From Pythium myriotylum (taxonomy: Eukaryota; Oomycota; Peronosporomycetes; Pythiales; Pythiaceae), in assembly GCA_023091665.1 (NCBI GenBank), contig JALJCQ010000030.1, positions 2,482,501 through 2,546,500 of the forward strand: DNA of 64,000 nucleotides. The letters are read 5' to 3'. The position numbers were made by a program, and so were the translations under genes. The notes under the pieces were generated by a model, which was not told the DNA's origin, searched no databases, and was given only the letters and a program-made list of their open reading frames with translations. Position 1 is the first letter of the stretch. Every line of letters begins with the position of its first letter. Positions 1-9,500 of the stretch are shown piece by piece.

Positions 1-627
1 GCCCACAAAGGAAGCAAGTGCTCGTGTCGCGGTACGCACCTCGCCGACGGGTCCCCCCGCCGCGAGGGTGCTTGCGCAATGTGCGCGCTGCTGCGTCGTG
101 ACCTCAAGCAGTGGCCCAAGTTCTCCCCGTTCAGCACCGTCGGCAAGCGACACTTGGACACCAAGTGTCGGATGCTCACGCAGTTTTTTTACCGACTCTT
201 TCGCGTGGTGTCGTTAAACGCGCAGTGGGTGCAGACGTGTGATCTACTTCAGGAAATGCTTCGCATGACAGAGGCTCTCTGTCGCATGCAGTACGATGAC
301 GACGGCACCGCTGTTGGTGTCATCAAGTCGCTGAAGCGCGTAACTCCCGTGATCTGCGAGTCGTCGTCTCTCCAAGCCAACCGAGGTGGCGAGGGTGAAT
401 GCAGCATCTGCCTCAGCAGTCTTCACGAACCAGCCCAGGCCACGACGCTTGCAGCAGTAGAGACCCAGCAGTCTAATCAGCTGACGAGTCAGCCGACACA
501 GGGAGTGGAACTGCCTTGTGGCCATCGCTTCCATGACTCGTGCATTTGTATGTGGTTTCATACCCGACTCAACTGCCCCGTGTGCAGACAGACTGTCACC
601 CCCGTGCATGAAAACACCGAAGAGTAA
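1..627 (+). CDS. RING-H2 finger protein, 5'-partial
   Basis: The reading frame is open from base 1 to the TAA ending at 627, so the gene starts outside the window; the first ATG seen (79) is probably internal. Near the C-terminus, counting from that ATG, lies a RING-H2 set: Cys108, Cys111, Cys147, His149, His152, Cys155, Cys166 and Cys169, with CSIC at the first pair and CPVCR at the last. The spacing C-x2-C-x35-C-x-H-x2-H-x2-C-x10-C-x2-C is normal except for the long x35 loop, rich in Gln, Thr and Ala. RING-H2 domains usually bind E2 enzymes and act as ubiquitin ligases; that role is inferred from the fold. The substrate is unknown. Upstream residues hold further cysteines (KCSCRG) with no pattern I can name. 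Confidence 0.8.
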   Translation, partial: AHKGSKCSCRGTHLADGSPRREGACAMCALLRRDLKQWPKFSPFSTVGKRHLDTKCRMLTQFFYRLFRVVSLNAQWVQTCDLLQEMLRMTEALCRMQYDDDGTAVGVIKSLKRVTPVICESSSLQANRGGEGECSICLSSLHEPAQATTLAAVETQQSNQLTSQPTQGVELPCGHRFHDSCICMWFHTRLNCPVCRQTVTPVHENTEE

Positions 628-682
628 TTGAAAGTATTGTTGATGTACATGTGAGTGAAACATAGTATTACGAAGTACTTGG

Positions 683-1700
683 TCACGTCGTTTGGGTGAA
701 CGACTGGAGGAGTTCAATCGCGTCTTTGTTGTCCCGCAATGTTGCAAAATGCATCGCATCCTCACCAAATTGATTCTTCGCTTCTAGGTCAGCTCCATGG
801 GAGCGCAAGTAATCGATAATGTCGGTCTGGTTCTTCTTGGCCGCAATCATGAGGGGGGTGTACCCTTGTTCATCGGGGTGGTTAACATCACTGCCAGCTT
901 CCACTAGAAGCCTCGCGACTTCAAGGTTGGGCCGCTCACAGTAGCAGGCATGGTGGAGAGGGAGAGAGCCGTTCTACACGACATTCATGCTTTGATGTCA
1001 GTTTGTCGTCCCACAAAGACAACTATGTCCTCGTACGATGTTCGTGATGGTTGCCTTCGCGTCAGCATCGAGAAGGAGTGTCACGCACTTAGCGCTCCCA
1101 GTGCGTGCCGCATTATGGAGGGGTGTGTTGCCAAACTGAACATGTGTCGTGTCAGAGTTGTTTAAGGCTTCATCGTTGACGGATCAAACCTGACCTGATT
1201 TTGCAGATCCACGAGAGAAGCGATGGGCTGATTCTCTTGTTGCTGCTGTATCTTTTTCAGAATCATCTCCATTATCTCTGGCTCGTCTCGAAAGGCGGCC
1301 TCATGGAGAGGGCTGTTGCGGTCCTATTCCGTGCAAGCATGTCAAAGCTCGTGGCCGTTTCCACCCCAGAGCATGCAATCAGCAGCGTTCAGCTTCGTAC
1401 AGGTGTCTTGAGTTCTCCGAGGTCTGCACCGGCCTCAAGTAATATGGCCACGACTTCTTTGTGGCCGTTTGCGATAGCGGCGATGAGTGCTGTGGCGCCG
1501 TACTATCACATGGCGCGTCCGTCAGCTCTGCGACATCGAGAGCCAAGTCGCACCCTCGCGGCTCGCACCGACTGCTGGCGGTGCCAGTTGATCGCGGCGT
1601 TCGGGTCGCGAACGAGCGCGGCCACCTCCTTCGCGTCTCCGTTCGCGCTGGCCTCGAAGAGCCTCAGCGTCTCCTGCTTGACGTCGCGGTTGGAGCTCAT
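683..1700 (-). CDS. Ankyrin-repeat protein, five exons
   Basis: Read on the minus strand from ATG at 1700, four short introns rebuild a continuous 250-residue ankyrin protein: exons 1569-1700, 1401-1502, 1195-1323, 1037-1135 and 683-973. Every join is GT/AG, phase 0, and restores ankyrin sequence. Core motifs seen are GATALIAAIANGHKEVV, NSPLHEAAF, GNTPLHNAARTG, GSLPLHHACYC and GYTPLMIAAKKN. It is therefore not a frameshifted pseudogene, although the raw frames look broken. The N-terminal 44 residues resemble a capping repeat (LRLFEASANGDAKEVAALV). Ankyrin arrays bind other proteins; no catalytic domain is visible and the partner is unknown. It is divergent from the elicitin-like gene, with 119 bp between starts. 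Confidence 0.85.
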
Positions 1701-1819
1701 CGCACCGACTGCATCCAGGATCGCGTCTCTTCACGCCACGGTCACTATGCCGTCACTCTGTCGAGGAGTCCCACCTCGTCGACAGGCGTCCCCATTCTGA
1801 GAAGGGTCCCCTCTCACCC

Positions 1820-2191
1820 ATGAAGGCTGCTGTGCTTCTGCTCGCGACGACGCTCTGCCTCGGGCTCGGCACCGACGCGCGGCGCCTGGCGTCGGACTCC
1901 TCGTCCATGGGCCAAGTGTCGGCGTGTCGCGGCGGCAAGGACGTCCTCCTCGCGCTCCACGACAAGCAGGACGATCTCCACAAGCTGCTCGACGTCTGCA
2001 CGCGGCCGCTGCTCTACCTCGGCTACAAGCACCAGACGCCCGAGCAGGCCAAGGCCTACTGCAACTCCACCAACTGCCGCAAGCTCATGGTCCGACTGAA
2101 CAAATTCTCGCCGTGCGCGTGGGAGGACATCCCCGAGGACAGCGAGAACGAACTGCTCTCGGCGCAGCGCGTCTTCCAGGACTGCTCGTGA
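1820..2191 (+). CDS. Elicitin-like secreted protein
   Basis: A 123-residue single-exon protein. Residues 1-20 form a signal peptide (hydrophobic VLLLATTLCLGLG). The mature part has six cysteines at 36, 60, 81, 86, 99 and 122. Gaps of 24-21-5-13-23 closely match the elicitin pattern (24-24-5-15-24), including the short Cys3-Cys4 gap. Canonical elicitins are small helical extracellular proteins that bind and shuttle sterols and can trigger plant defence; elicitin-like members are more varied. This one is more charged than canonical elicitins and has no Ser/Thr/Pro-rich C-terminal extension or GPI signal. Sterol binding here is inferred, not shown. The family is the best single marker that the host is a Pythium/Phytophthora-type oomycete. 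Confidence 0.85.
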   Translation: MKAAVLLLATTLCLGLGTDARRLASDSSSMGQVSACRGGKDVLLALHDKQDDLHKLLDVCTRPLLYLGYKHQTPEQAKAYCNSTNCRKLMVRLNKFSPCAWEDIPEDSENELLSAQRVFQDCS

Positions 2192-2488
2192 GCCGCTCCT
2201 CAGCGTGCTCGCGCCCGTGGCCCTCCATGGGCTGCCTCCGTTGGACAGTGTGGCGCTGGGGGCCGCTCTCAGCGCCGCGCGTCTCCCAGGACTCCACATG
2301 AGCTGCCTCCATGATGTCTGTGTACTCGACAAAACCCTTTTAATGTGATAATCGATGCCTTGCCACCGTCCAATAGAGGAGGTCCTGATCCGGCAACTGG
2401 CCCGAGCCCGGTTTCCGCTTCCGGGTCCGACGGCAAGCGCCAGCGCTTTTCCGGTTCACCCCAAGAGCTCCCACGCCCCCACGCAAGC

Positions 2489-4245
2489 ATGGCGGGACGC
2501 GGGCGCGAGCTCACGCTGCCGGCGTGGATGAAGAAGCAGCAGCAGCAGCAGCAGCAGGCCGCCCCGGCTGCGTCCGCGCCGCTCTCCGCGCCCTCGGGCT
2601 TCCCTTACAACCAGCGCGCGGCTCCGCCGGCGGCGCCGTCGCGCGGTCCGGCCTACGCGCCCGCGCCGCAGCAGTTCGCGGACGCCCCGGTACGCTCGCC
2701 AGTCGACGCTGCGGCGCCATGCGTGCCTCGTACTAACGATGCTGAGCTCTCGTGCAGGAACCGACGAACGGCCACGGCAAAGACGACGGCCGCCGCGACA
2801 AGCGCTCGCGCAGCCGCGACCGCGGCCACCGCAGCAGCCGAAGCGAGAGAGATCGCCCGTCGGCGTCGCACCGGTCGTCGCGCTCGTCGCGGCGCTCGCG
2901 CAGCCGCTCGCGAGAGCGCGGGGGCGGCAGCCGAGGCGGCGGCCACCGTGACCGCTCGCGCGACCGCTCGGACAAGCACCGCTCCTCCCGTCGCTCGCGA
3001 AGCGGTTCGCGCTCGCCTGTGCGCGAGCGTCGCCGTCGCCGAAAGAACAACTTCGACGTGATGCCGCCAGGAGTGACCGAGGAGAATGCCGCCGCGTATG
3101 CAGCCCAGGTGATCCTGCAGCAGAACATGGCCGCGCTCTCGGGCGCCGTCGGGCCGGCATCGTTCGGGCCTCCGCCCACGAATGGCTCTGGGTTCATTGG
3201 AGGCCAGCAGCAGACGCGTCACGCCCGCCGCCTCTACGTGGGCGGCATCGGCGAAGTCCAAGAAGCTGAGATTCAGGCCTTTTTCAACGATGTCATCGAT
3301 CGCGCGCTCGGCGAGCGACAGGAAGGCGGTGCCGTGGTGTCAGTGTACATTAATCGTGAGCGCCACTTCGCTTTCGTCGAGCTCAAGACAATCGAGCTCA
3401 CGACCGCATGCATGAACTTGGACGGCGTCAGCTTTCGTGGCCAGCCAGTCAAGATCCGTCGGCCGAACGACTATAACCCAGCGACTGTGCCCAAGGATCT
3501 CGGTCCAATTCCGCAGCTCAATCTTGCTGCACTCGGAATCGTTTCCACAACCGTGCAGGATAGCCCAAACAAGATCTTCGTGGGTGGCATCCCGTACCAC
3601 TTGAACGACGAGCAGGTCAAAGAGCTGCTCCAGGCTTTTGGTCCGCTCAAATCGTTCCATCTCGTCAAAGAACTCAATACGAACATGTCAAAGGGGTATG
3701 GATTCTGCGAATACATGGACCCGAACGTGACGGATCAGGCATGTCTCGGTCTTAATGACATGAAGCTCGGAGACAAGACGCTCACGGTGCGGAGAGCCAT
3801 GTCGCAAGAGAGCGCCAAGGTTGTTGCGAGTGCTGCGGGGTCAGTGAACTCTGCTTTGTCGATGGGCCTCGACCCAACTTCGGCTGCCCTCCAGACAATC
3901 TCGATGGCCGGATTCGGGCTCGGTGTACCACTCGGCACCCCGTCACGTGTGATCATCCTTAACAACATGGTCACGGCCGAGGAGCTCGAGGATGAAGAAG
4001 AGTATGTGGATATCTTGGACGACATCAAGACCGAGTGCGAACGCTTCGGTGCCGTGCAGTCGCTTGTGATTCCGCGCCCTCGCGATGGATTCCTCACGGC
4101 CGTCGGCAAAGTTTTTGTCGAGTTTGGTGACGTCACTTTCGCTCAAGCGGCGTCGACAGAGCTCCATGGCCGAGGGTTCGCAAACCGAATCGTGTCGGTT
4201 GAGTTCATGGACGAAGGCAAATATGCGCGACGGGATTTTTCGTAG
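2489..4245 (+). CDS. U2AF2: Splicing factor U2AF large subunit (U2AF65-like)
   Basis: Two exons (2489-2689, 2758-4245) encode 562 residues. The order is: an N-terminal motif MAGRGR...LPAWMKKQ followed by a seven-Gln run; an Arg/Ser-rich region (about 68-165); RRM1 with RRLYVGGIG; RRM2 with NKIFVGGIP and GYGFCEYM; and a C-terminal U2AF-homology RRM starting SRVIILNNMV and ending near GRGFANRIVSVEF. This is the standard U2AF65 layout. The protein binds the 3' splice-site polypyrimidine tract with U2AF35 and SF1 in the nucleus. The single 68-nt intron holds an exact TACTAAC box (2730-2736), 21 nt before its AG. The first in-frame ATG is 2489. It is convergent with the Sel1 gene. Confidence 0.93.
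2537..2557 (+). repeat. CAG trinucleotide run, seven units
   Basis: Seven perfect CAG triplets encode seven consecutive glutamines just after the LPAWM motif of the U2AF-like protein. It is short, in frame and coding; it may vary in length between strains. Confidence 0.95.
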
Positions 4246-4593
4246 ACTAGCAGCCAGCTCCGATCACGACGAGGCAAGAGCAAATAGACAGACAAAACGA
4301 GGAATGCTTCCACTCGTCTCTGTCTGCATCGTCTTGCTCTGTTTGCGTCTCTTTTCCAGCCATCGAAGTCTTTCTGCATCTTGAATCGCACGGTGCGTCG
4401 CCATCGTTCTCTCCTCTGTTCTATCGAAATTCCACAGGATCGCCAGCGCCTCGGGTGGCGCCTTCCCGCAATACATACTTTCGCTCACTCTTAACCCTTC
4501 TTGCTCTCATTCATTCCGAGGCTCCTCCACAATGATCGGTCAGATGAACTTGTCGAGCCATCTAATACTAACCCACTAGAGTACACTGGATAG
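4246..4593. other. Intergenic, convergent 3' ends
   Basis: This 348-bp spacer lies between the stop of the U2AF-like gene and the stop of the minus-strand Sel1 gene. Only short ORFs without family resemblance occur, and I see no RNA gene or repeat. It presumably holds both 3' UTRs. Confidence 0.6.
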
Positions 4594-7279
4594 CTAGGTG
4601 TCGCATCGAATGAAGTCTTTTGCAAGGGTGTAGCCCAGCGAAAACGCTTTCTGAAAGTGAGCCTGCGCCGAGTCCAGATTCCGTGCTACCCCTTTACCGT
4701 GCGCAAGCAGGCAGCCTAAGTTGAAGTGCGCGTGTGCGCTACCAAGCTCCACCGCACGGCGATAACAGTCGGCCGCCTTGGTGAAGTCAAGGTCGCAGCC
4801 CTCGCCGTCTTCATTCATCAAACCTACATGCAAGCCGGCATCCGTCGTCAACACGATCAAGACAATTAAGCGCAAGAAATATCCCGCACCCAGCGCGTTG
4901 AGGGCCTCGGCATCGCCTCCATCTGCGGCGATAGTGTAGAAGTGATATGCTTGCTTCTTGTCAACACTCTTGCAACCAACGCCAGAATAGAACATGGCCG
5001 CAGCGCGCTTTGCTGCGGTTGCATGAGGCTGTGGATAAAACACCGACACAGTCAGCAACATAAGAGACAGCTGAAACAAACCATTCGTTGACGGACCGGT
5101 TGGGATCGTGCCGCACGAACGAAGAATCGGAGTGCCGCGCCGCGATCACGTAGCAGTTTTGACCCGTACAGCAGTTCGCCGATTTGATGCAAGGCCTCTG
5201 CAAGCTGGCCCTGCTGAGCAGCTACGAGCAGCAATTGCATGGCCTCATCGTGGGCATCCTCTCGGTCCAATGTGTCGAGTTCAAATGAAAGAAGGATCTT
5301 CGCGAGCTGTAGCATCGCTTCATGACTTCCAGCAGACGCAGCGCGTCTTAACAGAGCAGCTCCTCGCTCTCGATCCTGTTTGACGCCTTGTAACCCAGTA
5401 TTATATGACATACCCAACAGCATCAATGCTTCAGCTTCATTCGACGCTGAGATAGCGCGCTGGAGCCAGTGTATTGCCTCCGTTGCCCCGTTTGTCGCTT
5501 TGCCTGACGATCCTGTGACGGTGTTATCGTTGTACTGCAGAAGAAGGATTCGGCCAACAGCTGCCTCAGCCTTGGCATGCCGCTGCTCTGCTGCGCGTCT
5601 GTACCATGGAAAAGCCAAAGCAGTTCGGTCCGCCAAGTCAAGAGCGTCTTGTTCCCCTGAATGGCCAGCTTCAAGAAGCACAGCAAGGCGATATTGCGCA
5701 TCCGAGAGGCCACATTCGGCAGCTACGGTCAGGTGTCGTTGTGCCTGAGCGAAGAAGTCACGGGAAAGCTGTGGTGTTTTCTGTGCGGGCGCTTGCTCAC
5801 ACAGTAAGCATCCCAGCAAGTAGTATGCCTCGGTATCCCCGGCTGCTGCGGCCTGGGAGAGCCACATCTCCGCAACAAAATTGTCTCTCTCGACCCCACG
5901 GCCTTGTCCATACATATGCCCGAGGCATCGCATCGCGGCCACGCAGCCCGTCTTCGCCGCTTGCTAGGCATCCACACCAATCAGTCAGCTCTTATCCTCT
6001 GAAGGTGACAGAAACCCAGTATGCACCGTGTAAAGTTCAAACGCGGCTCGCATATCGACTTGGCAACCATGCCCAAAGAATTTTTGGTGAGCTGCCATGC
6101 AAACATCGTCCCCAGTTGGTTCTTTGTAGAAATTTGCAGTGTCAGTAAGTTTCGTGCAGTAGCAGTGCAAGTGATGTTACCTCGAGGCATTTCAGTCACG
6201 GGGGCGCCATCTTCTTCCAGTTCCTCCTTGGGAACAACAGTTTTGATGGGTGTCGGTAATGGCAGTACGACACCCGCGCGATTGGCGACGGCCATACTCA
6301 ACTCCATGAACATGCTTGTGTAGTAAGAATTGATTTCCTGAAACGCAAATGTGACCTCTTGTTTGAATTGCCGATTGAGCAGGAATTTAGCCGTCTGTAA
6401 GCGCTCGACGATTGGGAAGACTTGGTGAAGCGACGCCGCAAAGTTTTGCAGTGCTATGAAGACGCCAACAGAAGCCGCGTGGTCACGGAAGGCTTCTTCG
6501 TACGCAGTGAACTCGTCCTGAGCCTTGCCTAACAGACCTCGGAGCTCTCCACCGAGGCGGATCGCCGAAAGCTTCCGTGGATCCACCCCATCTAGAGCAG
6601 TGAGCAGCTTCGCCAAAGTCGAACGCACCTCCTCAACGAATGACCCAGGCCCAGTCAAGAACTCTCGGTCCACTCCAGACGAACTTTGACTCGGGCTTCG
6701 CTTCTCCTGATTGGGAGTTGCATCAGGAATCTGGATCTTAAGCCGCGCTGCATCTTTCACCACGGCAGTCACTGCTTGCTTCCACTTGGAGACCGATTCA
6801 GGATTCGATGACTTAACCGAACCAACTACTGCGGTATTCTGACCCCGATCATTGCTTGGGCCTTGAGCGACAGGCTGTACTGGCTTTTCGAGCTTCCTTG
6901 GCGACGCCGGGAAGCTGAGGGTAGATCGCCTGAGTTTCCCAAACGTAGTGGCTGCTTTCGTTGTTCTCTGATCGTCTGCTTTGGATTTTGCGCGAGATCT
7001 TGGCGAAAACGAGCGGATGAGTGCGGCGACCGACAGTTTCTTTGCAATCGGCCGGGGAAGTTCGTCTGAGTTCCTGTTATTATCCTCTGGTGCAGTCACA
7101 ACTTCAGTTGCCTTCTTGTGCTTTTCGTCGGTTTCTTTGTCAAGGGTACCACGCCTTGCCTCGTGAGCGACACAAGACTCCGACTCGCTGACGCTACTCT
7201 CGCTGTCGCGTGGCCGTGCCTGAGCAGACAAAGCGAACGTCATGCGGCCAATCTCCGAAGAGAGTGTCGACGGCTCCAT
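4594..7279 (-). CDS. Sel1-repeat protein with a helical N-terminal region
   Basis: Five exons on the minus strand (6181-7279, 6027-6121, 5082-5963, 4890-5028, 4594-4823) give 814 residues; all introns (53-66 nt) are GT/AG and keep frame. The true ATG is at 7279, because the codon two triplets upstream is GTG. Residues 1 to about 180 are basic, Ser-rich and probably disordered (SPRSRAKSK). Residues about 200-350 look like an amphipathic helical bundle (FVEEVRSTLAKLLTALDG and a following helix-rich stretch). From about 375 to the end run Sel1-like repeats such as AMRCLGHMYGQGRGVERDN, EALNALGLMNEDGEG and AHFNLGCLLAHGKGV. Sel1 arrays are protein-interaction scaffolds. There is no kinase, transmembrane or catalytic domain. 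The N-terminal domain is not one I recognise. Confidence 0.82.
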
Positions 7280-7451
7280 CTTCACTTTGAGCTGACTCCT
7301 CCCGGACGAAGCATATCAGGCGTCGAGAATAAACACACTAAAGACAGGAGTACAGATTTGGATCACTCTGGACTTCATTCGGCGTTGAGAGGCGTCGGCC
7401 TTACAGGACATCTACAACTCTTGCCTCACCGTCTCCGCCTCAGATTCTCTG

Positions 7452-8354
7452 TCATTTTTGCTCCGTCGGTTCTCCCTCGGCGCGTTCGTCCCCAGACACC
7501 TCTCCGTCCTCGGTGCCTCCGCTGCGGTACTCTGCAGCGGCAGTTTTGGCGGCGTCGCGCACAAAGTCGTTGAAGCGACGGCCCGAGAGGAAGCCCGAGC
7601 GGCGCGTGGAGGCGTCTGTGTCTGCCGGAGCGCTCTGGTAGGCGCCGCCTCCGTTGTTGGAGTGGTACGGATCATCGCGGTAGCCCCCATTGCGGTTATA
7701 ATCGTCTCGGCGGCCCCCACCTCCGCCTCCGTAGCCTCGGTCTCCGTTGTCTCGTGCGTATCGGTCTTCTCGGTGGTCGTAGCCGCCCCCGCCGCGGTCC
7801 CAGCCTCCGCGATGGTCTCGTCCGTCGTTGTAGTAGTCCTCTCGCCCGCGCCCGCCGCTGTGCATGTAGTCGAAGTGCTGCGGGCGGCGTTCCCGCGAGC
7901 GGGAGCGAGAGCGGCGCGGCGGCGGCGGCGGCGGTCCGCCTCGCTCGTAGCCTCCTCCTCCGCCACCGCCGCCGCCGTAGCCGCCGTCGTAGCCGCCACC
8001 GTAGCCTCGCCCGTTCGGTTGTTCCCACGGCGGCGGAGCTCCGCGCGGCGCTCGCTCTCGGCTGCGGCTGCGACTGCGGCGGAAGTCGGGTCGGCGGTCT
8101 GCCCAGTGCGGCTCCCGCGCGTAGCCGTCGCCGTTGCCGCCGGGGAAGCCTCGGTCGCGCGAGCGCGAGCGCGGTCGGTCCGCACGGCGCGGCGGGGACG
8201 CTCCGCGGCGGGCTCCTGCTGCTCCGGCCCACGCGGGCTCGGCCGCGTCCTCGAACTGCTCGGGCCTCGCGGGCGGCGGCGCGGGGGCCGCGTCGCCCTG
8301 CTTGGTCATCCAGGCCGGCAGCGTCGACGCGCGGCCGCGGCCTCGTCCTGCCAT
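7452..8354 (-). CDS. RS/RGG-rich putative RNA-binding or splicing protein
   Basis: Single exon, 300 residues. It opens with MAGRGRGRASTLPAWMTKQ, nearly the same N-terminus as the U2AF-like protein 5 kb away. Arg-Ser dipeptide clusters (RSRSRDRG, RRSRSRSRER) alternate with Gly/Arg/Tyr-rich stretches (GYGGGYDGGYGGGG) and Pro-rich runs. No RRM, KH or zinc finger is visible. Near the C-terminus a more ordered segment reads SGFLSGRRFNDFVRDAAKTAAAEYRS. RS and RGG regions are typical of spliceosome-associated and phase-separating RNA-binding proteins; that role is inferred from composition and the shared motif. It is divergent from the eIF1A-domain gene, 182 bp apart. Large plus-strand ORFs across this GC-rich stretch are shadows. 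Confidence 0.75.
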   Translation of the reverse strand: MAGRGRGRASTLPAWMTKQGDAAPAPPPARPEQFEDAAEPAWAGAAGARRGASPPRRADRPRSRSRDRGFPGGNGDGYAREPHWADRRPDFRRSRSRSRERAPRGAPPPWEQPNGRGYGGGYDGGYGGGGGGGGGYERGGPPPPPPRRSRSRSRERRPQHFDYMHSGGRGREDYYNDGRDHRGGWDRGGGGYDHREDRYARDNGDRGYGGGGGGRRDDYNRNGGYRDDPYHSNNGGGAYQSAPADTDASTRRSGFLSGRRFNDFVRDAAKTAAAEYRSGGTEDGEVSGDERAEGEPTEQK

Positions 8355-8536
8355 ATTCGTCGGTGGGGGATCGCTGGCGAGTTGGCGCCGTTGGCGGTTT
8401 GACCGACGCGTGGAAAAGCGCTTTTTGGAGATCAGTTCTGGAAGGTTCGCGAGGGATTTACGCGAGACATGGGTTCACGCGTCGACCGCACTTAACGCGG
8501 TCGGCGGCCCATTGCTGGCGGCGAGAGCGCGAAGCG

Positions 8537-9171
8537 ATGTCGGGCGCCGGGCGCAAGTCGGCCTACCGCAAGGGCGTGACCAAGAAGGTGCTCTACGACG
8601 ACCCGGAGCCCAAGGAGAACGAGCAGGTCGTGCGCGTCGTGGCGCTGCGCGGGTCCAACCTCTTCGAGGTGCTCCAGGCCGACGGCGCCACGAGCGTCAC
8701 GATGCTGCCGACGCGCTTCCGCAAGCTCATCTGGGTCAAGCGCGGCGACTACCTCATCGTCTCGGCCGGCGAGGGCGGAGAGATCACGACCAGCGAGGGC
8801 AAGAAGGGCGCCGTGACCTCGATCGTCGAGTCGATCCTCTACAAGGACCAGATCAAGAGTCTGCGCACCAAGGGCCTCTGGTCGGGCCCAACTCGTTTCG
8901 CGGCTTGCACTCTGGAGGAAGCGTACTCACATGCTTTGCGAACAGGCCGCAAGGACTCGATGATGCGGTTGCGCGAGAGCAGGAGAAGAGCGGGTCTGCG
9001 ACCACGGCGGACGAAGATGACGACGACGAAGCACCAGACGATGAAGAAGACCAGAGCAAATCGTCCGGGATCCAAATGGTGTCCGCAGACGCAATGTTTG
9101 TGAACCGGAATCGCCGCCGCGGCATCATAGAGGACGAAGAGGAGGAAGAAGATGACGAAGACGAGGATTGA
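8537..9171 (+). CDS. EIF1AD: eIF1A-like S1/OB-fold protein (EIF1AD type)
   Basis: Two exons (8537-8880, 8946-9171) encode 189 residues. The first is an OB-fold/eIF1A domain (EQVVRVVALRGSNLFEVL, LPTRFRKLIWVKRGDYLIV). Splicing of a 65-nt intron rebuilds the Trp of KGLWP, a position conserved in EIF1AD proteins, and joins a second exon ending in an acidic tail (IIEDEEEEEDDEDED) after FVNRNRRRG. This matches EIF1AD: OB domain, then a short Asn/Arg box and an acidic C-terminus. It is shorter in the OB domain than true eIF1A. EIF1AD has been linked to late 40S ribosome maturation and stress in animals; the role here is inferred by homology. Confidence 0.85.
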
Positions 9172-9500
9172 GGTCTCCACCTCCTCTGCATTTGTAAAAA
9201 TAGAGGTCAATTTTGGATGCAGAAAGCGGCTTTATGAGCGGTGCGTTCCCAGGTGTTGTCGCCTGAGCTGACTCGACTCCCGTCGGCTGATGGAGCGTCC
9301 CAAAGGCAGTGCGTATGCAGTCGCAAGAGTAGGTGTCTTACGGTGCCGAGAAAGTAGATTCAGCGATGACGTTACTCGTTAACGCAGTATCCTCTGGTGA
9401 CCAAAGAGACCAGTTGCCAACCAGCCCGGGCTCGCAAAACTGACAAGGTTTGCCTCTGTGTCCTCCCGTGCATGAGAGAAAACTTCGCCAACATTAGTGA
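9172..9500. other. Intergenic spacer
   Basis: These 329 bp lie between the eIF1A-domain gene and the next coiled-coil gene, both on the plus strand. No coding signal, RNA fold or repeat is evident. A further 5' exon of the downstream gene could lie here, because its first exon call is the weakest part of that model. Confidence 0.5.

Noticed and set aside
683..1700. Broken, frameshifted ankyrin pseudogene
   Set aside because: Four GT/AG introns of normal length restore a single intact frame and continuous repeats.
2537..2557. CAG repeat as a possible expansion locus
   Set aside because: Only seven units, coding, and nothing suggests instability from one sequence.
7458..9103. Long plus-strand ORFs (314 and 449 codons) over the RS/RGG gene and eIF1A-domain gene
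   Set aside because: They are low-complexity Arg/Ala shadows of GC-rich coding DNA and show no family resemblance; only the eIF1A part is real.
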